From Patescibacteria group bacterium (GTDB taxonomy: Bacteria > Patescibacteriota > Minisyncoccia > Phycocordibacterales > JACZSL01), in NCBI GenBank assembly GCA_022561335.1, contig JADFRL010000005.1:1-46812 (forward strand): a stretch of DNA of 46,812 bases, given 5' to 3'. Shown in pieces: positions 7,520-15,243 of this stretch (positions are counted from its first letter, which is position 1; each line of letters starts with the position of its first letter). The notes under the pieces were generated by a model. The model had not been told where the DNA came from. It was given only the letters and a program-made list of their open reading frames with translations, and did not search any database. Position numbers and translations under genes: made by a program.

Positions 7520-8749
7520 TTACCCAAAAGTAAAGGCAAACGCTTCAATCCCCTCGTTAAGAAATCGGACTTCGAGAACATGCTCCCCGTAGTCGCCCTT
7601 GAGATCGACAAGGTTATACAGACTGTTTGTACTAAACGTCACTATCCCTTTTGCTACATCTGAACCACTGTTTGCAGTATGTACCAATTCTCCATCTAGA
7701 TAGACCTCTGCTTTTACATTACCTCCTTTTGTCCCCGCTACTAGATTCACTTTATTTGCCGAAAAATGAATGAAAAGTGAGCCCTCGTCGCTCTCAAGCG
7801 TTGACTCTTCAAGATTAATGATCCACGTGCCGTCAAGCTCATAGGTATTAAGGGCTGTCTCGGCGGAAGCTTTATATTCACACACAACACCAAAGCAGTC
7901 TAACGAAGGAAGATTGGCAATATACTCAATGCGCGTACTACCCAAATAGACCTCTGGAGTGCGCACACGGCTAAAGTCAACCGCATCAATATCTTTCGGC
8001 CTGCTTGGGTCCATGGCAACCACCTCTTCCTTTAGCTTTAGCACATCACTTCGCTCATTTAACAGCTCAACTATTTTCTTCTCCGTTTCTTCGTAAGCAC
8101 CCTCGCCAATATGATCGTAAACAATAAATCCATCGATATCGATGAGGTATTTGCGCGGCCAATAGCGATTGCGATACGCTGTCCATGTTGAAAAATCATT
8201 ATCGAGAATTACCGGATATACAACGCCAAATTTTTCTACGGCTCGGAGAACATTTTCATATTCCTTTTCAAACTCAAATTCCGGTGTATGAATACCCAAA
8301 ATAACAAGCCCTTTGTCATTATACTTTTCGTGCCAGCTATTTAGAAACGGAAGTGTCCGCTGGCAATTGATACAGCTATAGGTCCAAAAATCAACAAGAA
8401 TTATTTTTTTGCCGATAAGCTCGGAAATCGTAATGTTATCTATATTAATAAAACCATCAGGTGTTGAAATTTCTTTCGCCGTCTCAAACAATTCTTTTTT
8501 AGATGCAATACGCTCTTCCGCTGAAATCTTACTTGAACCAGATTCCACCATTTCGCTGCCCGCACCGATTCTATCGCCTATTTCAGCACCTGAAGATTTA
8601 TTAAGCACCAATTCCTCTATATCAATATTGCCGCTCTCGGAAGAACCCACCCCGCTGCGAGACACTTTTTTCGATTCAAGATAAAAGATGCCGCCCACGA
8701 TCGAAAGCATTACTACAGCAAGAATAATGTGATGTTTGTTTATATTCAT
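7520..8749 (-). CDS. membrane-anchored TlpA/DipZ-type thioredoxin-like protein
   Basis: A 409-residue protein: an N-terminal anchor (residues about 7-24), a low-complexity acidic/serine linker, and a thioredoxin-like domain from about 100 to 235. The active site is WTYSCINCQRTLPF (Cys126, Cys129), the same CINC form as mycobacterial DipZ. A C-terminal beta-rich domain (about 265-409) resembles the DipZ thioredoxin-like C-terminal domain. It is expected to reduce or shuffle disulfides outside the membrane, receiving electrons from the CcdA homologue encoded just upstream. In DipZ the two parts are one polypeptide; here they are separate. The ATG is flush with the 3' arm of an inverted repeat. 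Confidence 0.85.
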   Translation of the reverse strand: MNINKHHIILAVVMLSIVGGIFYLESKKVSRSGVGSSESGNIDIEELVLNKSSGAEIGDRIGAGSEMVESGSSKISAEERIASKKELFETAKEISTPDGFINIDNITISELIGKKIILVDFWTYSCINCQRTLPFLNSWHEKYNDKGLVILGIHTPEFEFEKEYENVLRAVEKFGVVYPVILDNDFSTWTAYRNRYWPRKYLIDIDGFIVYDHIGEGAYEETEKKIVELLNERSDVLKLKEEVVAMDPSRPKDIDAVDFSRVRTPEVYLGSTRIEYIANLPSLDCFGVVCEYKASAETALNTYELDGTWIINLEESTLESDEGSLFIHFSANKVNLVAGTKGGNVKAEVYLDGELVHTANSGSDVAKGIVTFSTNSLYNLVDLKGDYGEHVLEVRFLNEGIEAFAFTFG

Positions 8750-8863
8750 CCCGTTAGTAGTAGGACACGGATAGTATAGTACCGTTTCCTTTGATTAGTG
8801 TATGAATAAATATCGATAATGTGTTCATAGTATTGTTGCAGTGTCCGTGACTACTAACGGGAT
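8748..8863 (-). promoter_or_regulatory. fold-back leader of the TlpA gene (CCCGTTAG element)
   Basis: The plus-strand arms ATCCCGTTAGTAGT (8748-8761) and ACTACTAACGGGAT (8850-8863) are exact complements, with an inner GGACAC/GTGTCC stem (8763-8768, 8841-8846). On mRNA read through from ccdA, the 3' arm ends in CTAACGGG followed directly by the ATG. A TATACT box (8773-8778, minus) lies inside the loop, so a transcript starting there would lack the 5' arm and could not fold this way. Confidence 0.65.
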
Positions 8864-8889
8864 TCATTGCAATAAATATTTCGCTTGCT

Positions 8890-9603
8890 CTACGTCGCTA
8901 ATAAAAATCTATTAAGAAGTTCGAAGTTTGCGATTCGATTCAGACTTTCTGTAAAAACAAGCACGCCTAGTACAATAAGAACAATACCGAATATGATATT
9001 TACGTATTTAAGAGATTTCGCATACTTGTTTATAATACCCACGGCCCCTGATGCAAATAAACCAACAACAAGAAAAGGTAGCCCAAGCCCTAATGAATAG
9101 GACATGAGAAGCGAGAAAGCCGAACCCGGATTACTTGCGGCAAGGCCTAAAATTGCGCCGAGTGCCGCCCCAACGCACGGCGTCCATCCTGCCGCAAAGG
9201 CTGACCCAAACACAAATGAGGTCACATAGCGCGATTTAAATTTCCTGGTAACCCGAAATTTATGCTCTCGCTCAAGAAAATCAATCTTGAGAAGGCCTGT
9301 GAGATAAAGACCGAAAGCTATAATCACCACACCTCCGATGCGTGCCAACCATGTTTGAGCCTCATAAGCAACTCCCGCAAGTACCGTATTAAGAAGAACA
9401 CCGAGAAGCGCAAATACAGTAGAAAATCCAAGAACAAAGAAAACACTGTTTAAAAATATTACCAATCGCTGTCTTCCTTTACTTTCTTCAAGTGAGACTC
9501 CAGAAAGATACGCGAGAAAGCCCGGAATAATCGGCAATACACACGGCGAGAGAAATGACACAATTCCCGCAATAAATGCAATTACTAAAGAAATTTCAGA
9601 CAC
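8890..9603 (-). CDS. ccdA: CcdA family thiol-disulfide electron carrier
   Basis: A 237-residue six-helix membrane protein with both conserved Cys motifs of the CcdA/DsbD transmembrane family: SFLSPCVLPIIPGF near residue 20 and GWTPCVGAALGAILG near 140. It carries reducing equivalents from cytoplasmic thioredoxin across the membrane. The next gene downstream encodes a TlpA/DipZ-like thioredoxin, the natural partner. A second, divergent CcdA-like gene lies at 33.5-34.4 kb. Length and topology are normal. Confidence 0.9.
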   Translation of the reverse strand: MSEISLVIAFIAGIVSFLSPCVLPIIPGFLAYLSGVSLEESKGRQRLVIFLNSVFFVLGFSTVFALLGVLLNTVLAGVAYEAQTWLARIGGVVIIAFGLYLTGLLKIDFLEREHKFRVTRKFKSRYVTSFVFGSAFAAGWTPCVGAALGAILGLAASNPGSAFSLLMSYSLGLGLPFLVVGLFASGAVGIINKYAKSLKYVNIIFGIVLIVLGVLVFTESLNRIANFELLNRFLLAT

Positions 9604-9621
9604 GATATATTTTTTAAATAC

Positions 9622-9888
9622 TTATTCAATTTCCTCCTCTATCGTGGTTCCGCTATCACCCATCATTTTTTCTCCCTCTTCTATCATCGCTTCGCCCCCC
9701 TTCATCATATCCTCTCCTTCTTCCATCATGACTTTGCCTTCTTCTGCCATATCTTTACCCATTTCCTTCATAATCTCTCCTTGCGGCTGACTGTTGTAAT
9801 AGATAACGCCGATAAGCACTAATAACCCAAAAGTAAGCGCAATAGCAGTCGGTATCGCAATTCCTTTTGTAACACTGTGTGTTTTCAT
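9622..9888 (-). CDS. small membrane protein with Met/Glu heptad repeats
   Basis: I use the ATG at 9888 (MKTHSVTKG) rather than the GTG at 9933, because a promoter (TTGACA-16-TATGCT) lies across the longer N-terminus. The protein has one membrane helix (IALTFGLLVLIGVIYY). Four consecutive seven-residue units follow: MAEEGKV, MMEEGED, MMKGGEA and MIEEGEK. This heptad pattern predicts an amphipathic or coiled helix outside the membrane; the many Met and acidic residues could also bind metal, which is inference only. It stands directly upstream of ccdA and tlpA and is probably co-transcribed with them. Confidence 0.65.
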   Translation of the reverse strand: MKTHSVTKGIAIPTAIALTFGLLVLIGVIYYNSQPQGEIMKEMGKDMAEEGKVMMEEGEDMMKGGEAMIEEGEKMMGDSGTTIEEEIE

Positions 9889-9916
9889 AATTAGACAGTT
9901 AACTATTATAATTACC

Positions 9917-9945
9917 AGCATAAGCCTTGACACTGCAATGTCAAG
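9917..9945 (-). promoter_or_regulatory. promoter with overlapping inverted-repeat operator
   Basis: On the minus strand, TTGACA (9939-9944), a 16-nt spacer, and TATGCT (9917-9922) precede the ccdA-tlpA group. The inverted repeat CTTGACA (9926-9932) / TGTCAAG (9939-9945) covers the -35, a suitable place for a repressor. Confidence 0.5.
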
Positions 9946-9973
9946 TAGACTTTACATCTCTTATGTGGATAAT

Positions 9974-10342
9974 TCAATGACGTGAACGGCTATAAAAAAG
10001 TCCAAAAAATTTTCCCAGTATCATTGCTGAAAGTGCAAATAGGAGCCATGGATCGACATGAGGCGACGTAAACCCCTGCACGGCGATTCCAAGCACTAAT
10101 ACTCCCATTCCAGCCAAGTAGGCAATCCTGCCCGCGATCATTTTATGCAGCTGTTCACGCTCGTCGCGAACCCTCTCTTTCCACACAAACCCCGCAAAGA
10201 GCGCAAAGAGAACAATGACCCCCGCGATCATCATATAGACAATCGTATCAGGCATCCACAGTCCAAACGGATTCAAGAAAAGCAGTACTAGAATAATAAG
10301 CACCACTGCTATAACAATTTCATTTTGAGTGTCTTCTTCCAT
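9974..10342 (-). CDS. four-helix membrane protein, DUF2178-like, paired with XRE regulator
   Basis: A 122-residue protein with four membrane helices. Between helices 2 and 3 lies a cytoplasmic charged motif, RVRDEREQLHKMIAGRIAYLAG. A DER-x-x(n)-A-G-R-x-A-Y segment at this place resembles the DUF2178 family, which is often encoded beside a short XRE regulator. Here its ATG is one base from the stop codon of the HTH gene, so translation is coupled. Function is unknown; a role as membrane sensor or target of the regulator is inference. Confidence 0.65.
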   Translation of the reverse strand: MEEDTQNEIVIAVVLIILVLLFLNPFGLWMPDTIVYMMIAGVIVLFALFAGFVWKERVRDEREQLHKMIAGRIAYLAGMGVLVLGIAVQGFTSPHVDPWLLFALSAMILGKFFGLFYSRSRH

Positions 10343-10343
10343 G

Positions 10344-10556
10344 TTACTTTTTTATACTAAAAACTTTTTCAACAGGCTGTTTGAAAAAGTGTGCTATTTT
10401 TAACGCCAAAAGCACCGAGGGCGTATAATTACCTTTTTCAATAGCAATTATTGTTTGGCGCGTTACAGAGACTGCTTCTGCAAGCTCCTCTTGAGTTGCC
10501 CCCATATTTCTCCGGAGTTTGTTAACGTCATTTGATATGATCTCTCTCATATTCAC
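10344..10556 (-). CDS. XRE-family helix-turn-helix regulator
   Basis: A 70-residue protein made almost entirely of one Cro/CI-type HTH domain: [33 protein letters not shown] is split here as recognition core [20 protein letters not shown] and flanking [14 protein letters not shown]. Its size and C-terminal KPVEKVF-like ending ([11 protein letters not shown]) match the small YozG-type regulators. The start can be GTG at 10556 or ATG at 10550. The promoter CTTACA-17-TATACT ends 8 nt before the GTG, so the mRNA has little or no leader. It is translationally coupled to the membrane gene and may regulate its own operon. Confidence 0.85.
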   Translation of the reverse strand: MNMREIISNDVNKLRRNMGATQEELAEAVSVTRQTIIAIEKGNYTPSVLLALKIAHFFKQPVEKVFSIKK

Positions 10557-10564
10557 GTAATAAT

Positions 10565-10593
10565 AGTATAACTATACACACAAGAAATGTAAG
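10565..10593 (-). promoter_or_regulatory. promoter of the HTH gene
   Basis: On the minus strand CTTACA (10588-10593), 17-nt spacer, TATACT (10565-10570). The first possible start codon is 8 nt downstream, implying a leaderless or very short leader. Confidence 0.55.
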
Positions 10594-10657
10594 ATAAGTT
10601 TAACATCACCGTTTTGCCAAACTACAATTCCCCATTCTTAGGACATCATACATTCTC

Positions 10658-10686
10658 TTGCCCTTTTGGCTACACTGTGCTACATT
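10658..10686 (+). promoter_or_regulatory. promoter of infC
   Basis: TTGCCC (10658-10663), 17-nt spacer, TACATT (10681-10686). Transcription would start near 10693, about 30-48 nt before the IF-3 start. It is divergent from the HTH gene. Confidence 0.45.
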
Positions 10687-10722
10687 TTTATGGTATTTCA
10701 TGTATTTAAAACATAAGACAAT

Positions 10723-11256
10723 TTGAGAGAGAACGTACTAATCAATCAATACATCAAGGCACAGGAATTGCGAGTCATTGGCGCCGATGGCGCTAATTTA
10801 GGTGTGATATCACGGGAGGAGGCACTCAAGGCAGCTATGGAGGCAGAACTTGATCTTATTGAAATTTCTCCCAACGCAAAACCGCCGGTTGCAAAAATAA
10901 TAGATTATGGTAAGTTTCAGTACGATCAAAAGAAAAAACAACGGGACATTAAAGCGAAATCACACGTTACAGAGACAAAAACAGTTCAAGTAAAAATTGG
11001 AACCGGGGAGCATGACCTTGACTTGAAAGCTAAACGAGTAAAACAGTGGCTCAAGGAAGGTCACCGAGTCAGAATTGACCTCTTTCTAAAGGGCAGGTAC
11101 AAATACATGGAGTTCAGTTTCCTTAAAGAACGGCTGGAACGTTTTCTACACCTCATTCCTGAAGAGTACAAAGTAGCTGACGAGATTAAAAAGGGGCCTA
11201 AGGGCCTTACCACGACAATAGAGAAAACTTCAAAGAGGCCAACCACAAACATCTGA
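10723..11256 (+). CDS. infC: translation initiation factor IF-3
   Basis: A 177-residue IF-3 with both domains: the N-domain (INQYIKAQELRVIGADGANL) and the C-domain (KIGTGEHDLDLKAKRVKQWL, then GHRVRIDLFLKGRYKYM). IF-3 binds the 30S subunit and checks the initiator codon. No ATG is available at the start. The ORF opens with TTG at 10723, but an in-frame stop lies just upstream and no SD precedes the TTG. A GAGAGAG stretch sits 9 nt before an ATC codon at 10741, giving a product beginning at N-Q-Y. A rare start codon is known to let IF-3 regulate itself in E. coli (AUU), so ATC is a real alternative. First gene of infC-rpmI-rplT. Confidence 0.92.
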   Translation: MRENVLINQYIKAQELRVIGADGANLGVISREEALKAAMEAELDLIEISPNAKPPVAKIIDYGKFQYDQKKKQRDIKAKSHVTETKTVQVKIGTGEHDLDLKAKRVKQWLKEGHRVRIDLFLKGRYKYMEFSFLKERLERFLHLIPEEYKVADEIKKGPKGLTTTIEKTSKRPTTNI

Positions 11257-11326
11257 CGAAGAGCATTCTCTGCTACAAACCAATAAACGTGCTGTCAGCT
11301 GTCTTTGTTAATCAAAAGTTGTTGTC

Positions 11327-11399
11327 ATGAATCCCGTTAGAGATCCTAAATAGTATCTAATGGGTGCGTTGTGGACATAAACCAAAATTACCATATAGT
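11327..11399 (+). promoter_or_regulatory. CCCGTTAG hairpin followed by internal promoter of rpmI-rplT
   Basis: The 14-mer ATGAATCCCGTTAG (11327-11340) also occurs before the TlpA and uL24 genes. CCCGTTAGA (11333-11341) pairs with TCTAATGGG (11356-11364). Then come TGGACA (11372-11377), 16 nt, TATAGT (11394-11399), the same promoter words and spacing as before uL24. It lies in the 255-bp gap between infC and rpmI, where bL20 leader control is known in other bacteria. No other gene is seen in the gap. Confidence 0.55.
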
Positions 11400-11511
11400 A
11401 TCAGCAAGTTTACTTGAGTCAGATTTCTGACGGAATGGAAACTAACCCCCGTAGCATATCCGGCAAGATCGACAACTGCGGGACAAGTAAATCATTACAT
11501 CGAATAAAATC

Positions 11512-11694
11512 ATGAAAACAAATAAGTCGTATACGAAAAGATTGAGGGTAACCAAGAAAGGAAAGATCCTGGCACGAAAACCCGGTCAAAACCACTTCAA
11601 TGCTAAAGAACCGCGGAGGGCACGCCTTAATCGTAAACGCACGACCGAATTTTCAATGAGCAATAAAAATAAAGCTCGATTTTTATTAAGTTAG
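11512..11694 (+). CDS. rpmI: 50S ribosomal protein bL35
   Basis: A 60-residue very basic protein with the bL35 pattern: MKTNKSYTKRLRVTKKGKIL near the start, then the NHFNAKEPRRARLNRKR core. It is a component of the large subunit. Length is normal for the family. It lies 23 nt before rplT, the standard infC-rpmI-rplT order, and is separated from infC by a long leader with its own promoter candidate. The ATG has no clear SD. Confidence 0.93.
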   Translation: MKTNKSYTKRLRVTKKGKILARKPGQNHFNAKEPRRARLNRKRTTEFSMSNKNKARFLLS

Positions 11695-11717
11695 ATAACA
11701 TTTATATAAATAGTGCA

Positions 11718-12083
11718 ATGTCTAGAGTAAAACGAGGAACTACATCATTAAAACATCGCCGAAATGTTCTGAAACAAGTCAAGGGATACCGTTTTGGACG
11801 CTCAAAAAAGGAGCGGCAAGCAAAAGAAGCTATTGCGCATGCAGGTAATTACGCATTTGCACATCGCAGGGACAAGAAAAATGTGTTTAGACGACTGTGG
11901 AATATTCGTATAAATGCTGCTGTACGAAACTTAGACGCAAAAGAAAGTGCAGCTATCAATTCATACAGCAAATTTATAGATAAGCTTAAAAAGAAAGAGA
12001 TCGTCTTAGATCGAAAGATTCTTGCCTCAATTGCAAAAGATAACCCGGAGACATTCGAACGTATTATGAAAAAAGTATCATAA
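11718..12083 (+). CDS. rplT: 50S ribosomal protein bL20
   Basis: A 121-residue bL20 with the usual N-terminal helix (SRVKRGTTSLKHRRNVLKQV) and the conserved GRSKKERQAKEAI and FRRLWNIRINAAVR segments. It is an early assembly protein of the 50S subunit and represses its own operon in several bacteria by binding the leader. Last gene of infC-rpmI-rplT. Its TAA stop codon is the first three bases of an 18-bp hairpin. Confidence 0.95.
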   Translation: MSRVKRGTTSLKHRRNVLKQVKGYRFGRSKKERQAKEAIAHAGNYAFAHRRDKKNVFRRLWNIRINAAVRNLDAKESAAINSYSKFIDKLKKKEIVLDRKILASIAKDNPETFERIMKKVS

Positions 12084-12118
12084 CCTAAAACCTCCACAAA
12101 TGTGGAGGTTTTAGGTTA
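12081..12118 (+). terminator. 18-bp hairpin starting at the rplT stop codon
   Basis: TAACCTAAAACCTCCACA (12081-12098) and its exact complement (12101-12118) leave only AA between them. The stem begins at the rplT stop codon. No strong T-run follows, so it may act as an mRNA 3'-end stabiliser as much as a terminator. Confidence 0.65.
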
Positions 12119-12145
12119 ATACAGTAACTCCCATGTCTACAGGAG

Positions 12146-12775
12146 TTACTCGACAATGCTTTTCCTTTCTCCAACACCAATATAATTTTTATATACGTGC
12201 TGTTCTTTCCCCTTTCTCACAAGCTCGATGGTACGCTTGACAAGCACCTTGGGATCAGAGTCAAGGACAATCTTGTCATTATCTAAATTACTCCCCTCGA
12301 TAATGTTTTGAATTACCTCATCAGTCGTCCACTCTCCCTCAAGAATGCCTATTGGTTTACTCTCCCCATAAGCAATCCTAAATTCCTCTATGGTCCCGCC
12401 GCGTCCACATCCAATAAAAACCGCATCAGCCGAGCGTACGGTGATGAGGGAGCAGCCGGAGTGGCCCAATCCCGTATAGACTATAAAATCCGCGTATTCA
12501 ACCGTCAATCCATAGGAATGAATATGTTCCGCTTCCGTTGCCGCAGGCGAGAATCCAATTGACATACCGCCCGCTTTTTGCGCACCTATAGCAGCCCAAC
12601 AGGGAAATCCAGCCGCAGTTCCTGACAACAAGATAGCACCGGAATCTGCCACAGCACGCCCCAGCGCAAGAGCTTTTTCATATGCATCCACCCCGCAGTG
12701 ACTCGCCTCCTTGGCCCCTGAAATATACAGTTTTAACTTTTCATTTAGAAAGCTTTCTATATGAGAATCCTCCAT
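12146..12775 (-). CDS. SLOG/LOG-type Rossmann nucleotide-binding protein
   Basis: A 209-residue cytoplasmic protein of the SLOG (DprA/lysine-decarboxylase-like) superfamily. It shows an N-terminal strand-turn LKLYISGAKEASHCG, then LLSGTAAGFPCWAAIGAQ and the C-terminal phosphate-binding FIGCGRGGTIEEFRIA, where other members have PGGxGTxxE. SLOG proteins bind nucleotides or cleave nucleotide-linked glycosidic bonds (LOG enzymes); the precise ligand here is unknown. A minus-strand TATACT box ends 10 nt before the ATG, so the leader is very short. It is a single gene, convergent with rplT. Confidence 0.75.
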   Translation of the reverse strand: MEDSHIESFLNEKLKLYISGAKEASHCGVDAYEKALALGRAVADSGAILLSGTAAGFPCWAAIGAQKAGGMSIGFSPAATEAEHIHSYGLTVEYADFIVYTGLGHSGCSLITVRSADAVFIGCGRGGTIEEFRIAYGESKPIGILEGEWTTDEVIQNIIEGSNLDNDKIVLDSDPKVLVKRTIELVRKGKEQHVYKNYIGVGERKSIVE

Positions 12776-13042
12776 GGTATTAAAAAGTATAACACGAGTC
12801 CCGTTAGAGGCCCGCCTGCCACCGCTTCAAAGCAATAGAGATGAGTACTGTTACTTCTAATAATATTTCTTTCCCTGTGTTCATATACTATACACCATGG
12901 GCTTTGGCTTTGGCGGGCAGGTAGAAAGTGTTCATTGCACTTTCGTCTATTGTTAATGAAAATTTAAAGCCTCAACCGCTCTCATATTTTAAAACTGTAG
13001 GGCATACATACCATTTTAATCTCTAACGAGATGAGATTTTGC
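12776..13042 (-). promoter_or_regulatory. fold-back intergenic element upstream of the SLOG gene
   Basis: On the minus strand TCTCGTTAGAG near 13025 and CTCTAACGGGA near 12805 are complementary apart from one G-U pair. GCCCGCC/GGCGGGC and AAAGC/GCTTT stems are nested inside. The interior segment GAACACTTTCTACCTGC resembles the one upstream of the gene at 14849. A TATACT box lies next to the ATG. No gene is seen in the gap. Confidence 0.4.
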
Positions 13043-14437
13043 TTAGAATTCAAGTTCGAACCTTTCACCTTGTTTGGGCGCTATTGCATTAACGCCGACA
13101 TAATCCCGCAGCCGCTGTACGAGAAAGAGAGACGCTTTAGGTTCTCCCATTGCAACAAAAATTTGCTTTACTGTCTTGCTGGTACTTTCAACAAATGAAA
13201 CCAGTCCATCTGAATCTTTATGAGCAGAGTATCCCCTGATCGTCTCAATACGCGCACGTACAGGAATGGTTTCATCATATATAGTAACCTTTTTAGCACC
13301 GTCTTGAAGTCTGCGCCCCAAACTTCCCGCAGCTTGGTAGCCTACAAATAAGAGTGTGCTGTTTGGGTCAGGCAGATATTTTTTTTCATGTCGGATGATT
13401 CTGCCCCCATGAGACATGCCTGACCCCGCAATGATTATTTTTGGATTAGCTGTTCTGGCGATAGCTCTTGATTCTTCGGTTGTGTATGTAAACTTAAGTT
13501 GAGGAAAATCAAAAACATCATCTCCTTTCTTAATTTCTTCCTGGACTTTCAAGTTAAAATTTTGGATGCGGCTGTTATATATATCGGTGACGGCAATCGC
13601 GAGAGGAGAATCGAGATATACAGGTAAACTTTTAACACGCCCCTGTTCAATCATCGTATTCAATTCATAGAGCAATATTTGAGTTCGTTCAATTGAAAAA
13701 GCGGGAATAAGAAGCACCCCCTTTCGCGCCACAGTATCTTCAATAACAGTTTGGAACAGCCTAGTCCTTTCCTCGGCCGGTTCGTGATTACGATCACCAT
13801 ACACGCTTTCCATGACAAGATAATCAGCATCTTCGATGATTTCTGTATCACGAAGGAGAGGAGTGGGAGAATTACCCAAATCACCCGTAAAAACAATTTT
13901 CTTATCATTGTAGGTAAGTTCGATCATGGCTGATCCCAAAATATGTCCTGCATCCTTAAAGTTAAAAACAACGCCGCCTTTAAGATTAACAGAGTTATGA
14001 TAGGAAATAGTTTTCCATAAAGAGAGAGCCTCCTCTACATCTTCTTTGCTGTAGAGCGGGGAGACTCCACACTGGGCGGCTTCACGTGTAAGAATGCCCA
14101 AACTATCTTCAAGCATAACAGCTGTAATTTCAAACGTACCCGGTGTTGAATAAATAATGCCATGGAAACCATCTCGAACAAGTTTGGGTATACGTCCAAT
14201 ATGATCAAGGTGCGCATGAGTAATAAAGAGTATATCTATAGTTGAAGGGTCGTACGGAAACGTATCCAGATTGCAGTCATCACAAAATTTAAAACTTTGC
14301 TGAATGCCACAATCCACCAATATACGAATAGACTGCTGACTGCCTTTTGGCCCCTCAAATAAAAAATTGGCACCGGTAACTGTTCCTGCACCACCATGGA
14401 ATGTAAGAATGAATATATTCTTGTCGTTATGTACCAT
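13043..14437 (-). CDS. beta-CASP metallo-beta-lactamase-fold RNA-processing hydrolase
   Basis: A 464-residue protein of the beta-CASP branch (YSH1/CPSF73-like). Motif 2 HAHLDHIGR lies near residue 76, motif 3 DAGHILGSAM near 163, motif 4 FTGDLG near 180. The beta-CASP motifs include MESVYGD, IPAFSIERTQILLYEL, and the C-terminal GYSAHKDSDGL with its motif-C histidine. Such enzymes are zinc-dependent RNA endo/exonucleases. All metal ligands appear present. Its start overlaps the membrane gene upstream by 11 nt, suggesting coupled translation. Whether it acts on mRNA or on precursor rRNA cannot be told from sequence. Confidence 0.88.
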   Translation of the reverse strand: MVHNDKNIFILTFHGGAGTVTGANFLFEGPKGSQQSIRILVDCGIQQSFKFCDDCNLDTFPYDPSTIDILFITHAHLDHIGRIPKLVRDGFHGIIYSTPGTFEITAVMLEDSLGILTREAAQCGVSPLYSKEDVEEALSLWKTISYHNSVNLKGGVVFNFKDAGHILGSAMIELTYNDKKIVFTGDLGNSPTPLLRDTEIIEDADYLVMESVYGDRNHEPAEERTRLFQTVIEDTVARKGVLLIPAFSIERTQILLYELNTMIEQGRVKSLPVYLDSPLAIAVTDIYNSRIQNFNLKVQEEIKKGDDVFDFPQLKFTYTTEESRAIARTANPKIIIAGSGMSHGGRIIRHEKKYLPDPNSTLLFVGYQAAGSLGRRLQDGAKKVTIYDETIPVRARIETIRGYSAHKDSDGLVSFVESTSKTVKQIFVAMGEPKASLFLVQRLRDYVGVNAIAPKQGERFELEF

Positions 14438-14849
14438 TATATGTATCGCCAGTATTACTAACTAAATGCACCCGCACATAATAAATAAAACCCATAAGTG
14501 CTCCGAGAGCATCCATCACAAGATCGACAATTGTATCCTGCACATAGTTTTCCTCAATAGGTATGCCTATAATAATTTGATAGAACTCCCATAATACACT
14601 AATAACTATAACGGAAAATGCCGCAACTATACATGCCTGCTTAATATTTTGAACGGGTCTCTTAACATAACCGGACCTAAAATAAATCCAAAGTGACAGC
14701 AAGCTTACCCACAAGCCGGAAAGAAAATGGACAAGCACGTCAAACCACCAAAACATCCGGTATAAATAAAATTCAATCGCAAGAATATGAAGCAGTGCAA
14801 TAAAAGCAATGAGGGCAAAAAGTACAATAAAAAGTCTATCTCTGAGCAT
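14427..14849 (-). CDS. four-helix membrane protein, DUF2238/YjdF-like
   Basis: A 140-residue integral membrane protein with four hydrophobic segments. WFDVLVHFLSGLWVSLL, VLWEFYQIIIG and DTIVDLVMDALGALMGF follow the H-F-x-x-G ... W-E-x-x-[EQ] ... D-x-x-x-D-l-x-x-D-x-x-G-a pattern of YjdF/DUF2238-type proteins. The conserved charged residues within membranes hint at a small enzyme or carrier, but no activity is known. It overlaps the beta-CASP gene by 11 nt. A leader related to the one before the SLOG gene precedes it. Confidence 0.65.
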   Translation of the reverse strand: MLRDRLFIVLFALIAFIALLHILAIEFYLYRMFWWFDVLVHFLSGLWVSLLSLWIYFRSGYVKRPVQNIKQACIVAAFSVIVISVLWEFYQIIIGIPIEENYVQDTIVDLVMDALGALMGFIYYVRVHLVSNTGDTYNGT

Positions 14850-14967
14850 GAAGTCTTGTTAGAGACCCTCCCGTCATCGCCTTGAGGCCCGAGAAAGCGG
14901 CGAGCAGGTAGAAAATATTCATCACCCCTTCGTTTATGGATAATGAAAAATTTATTTCAAATCCACA

Positions 14968-15002
14968 TAGCACAACGCCCGCACGCGGCGGGCGTTGTGC
15001 TA
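14968..15002. terminator. GC-rich 15-bp perfect hairpin
   Basis: TAGCACAACGCCCGC (14968-14982), loop ACGCG, and its exact complement (14988-15002). It lies between ndk and the membrane gene, both minus strand. No T-run follows on the minus strand, so it may end the ndk mRNA in a factor-dependent way or belong to the leader. The rest of the 395-bp gap 14850-15243 holds no gene. Confidence 0.5.
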
Positions 15003-15243
15003 AAAGCAAGGACTACTAACCAACATACCCTGGTTCCCCAGGTGGGTGCCCGCAACCTACACCGATCAGATAATTAAACTAATTTTCATCACGGAAAAGT
15101 AATGTTGGGCTCCCGAGTGTATTCATTAAGTGGATATCGGTTAATAATCCTATCTAAATTATACACATCTTTCCCAGTAAACGCATGTTTATATTCAAAC
15201 ACCTGAAAAGGAAGCTTAAAATTATAGCTATTTTCGCACTATA

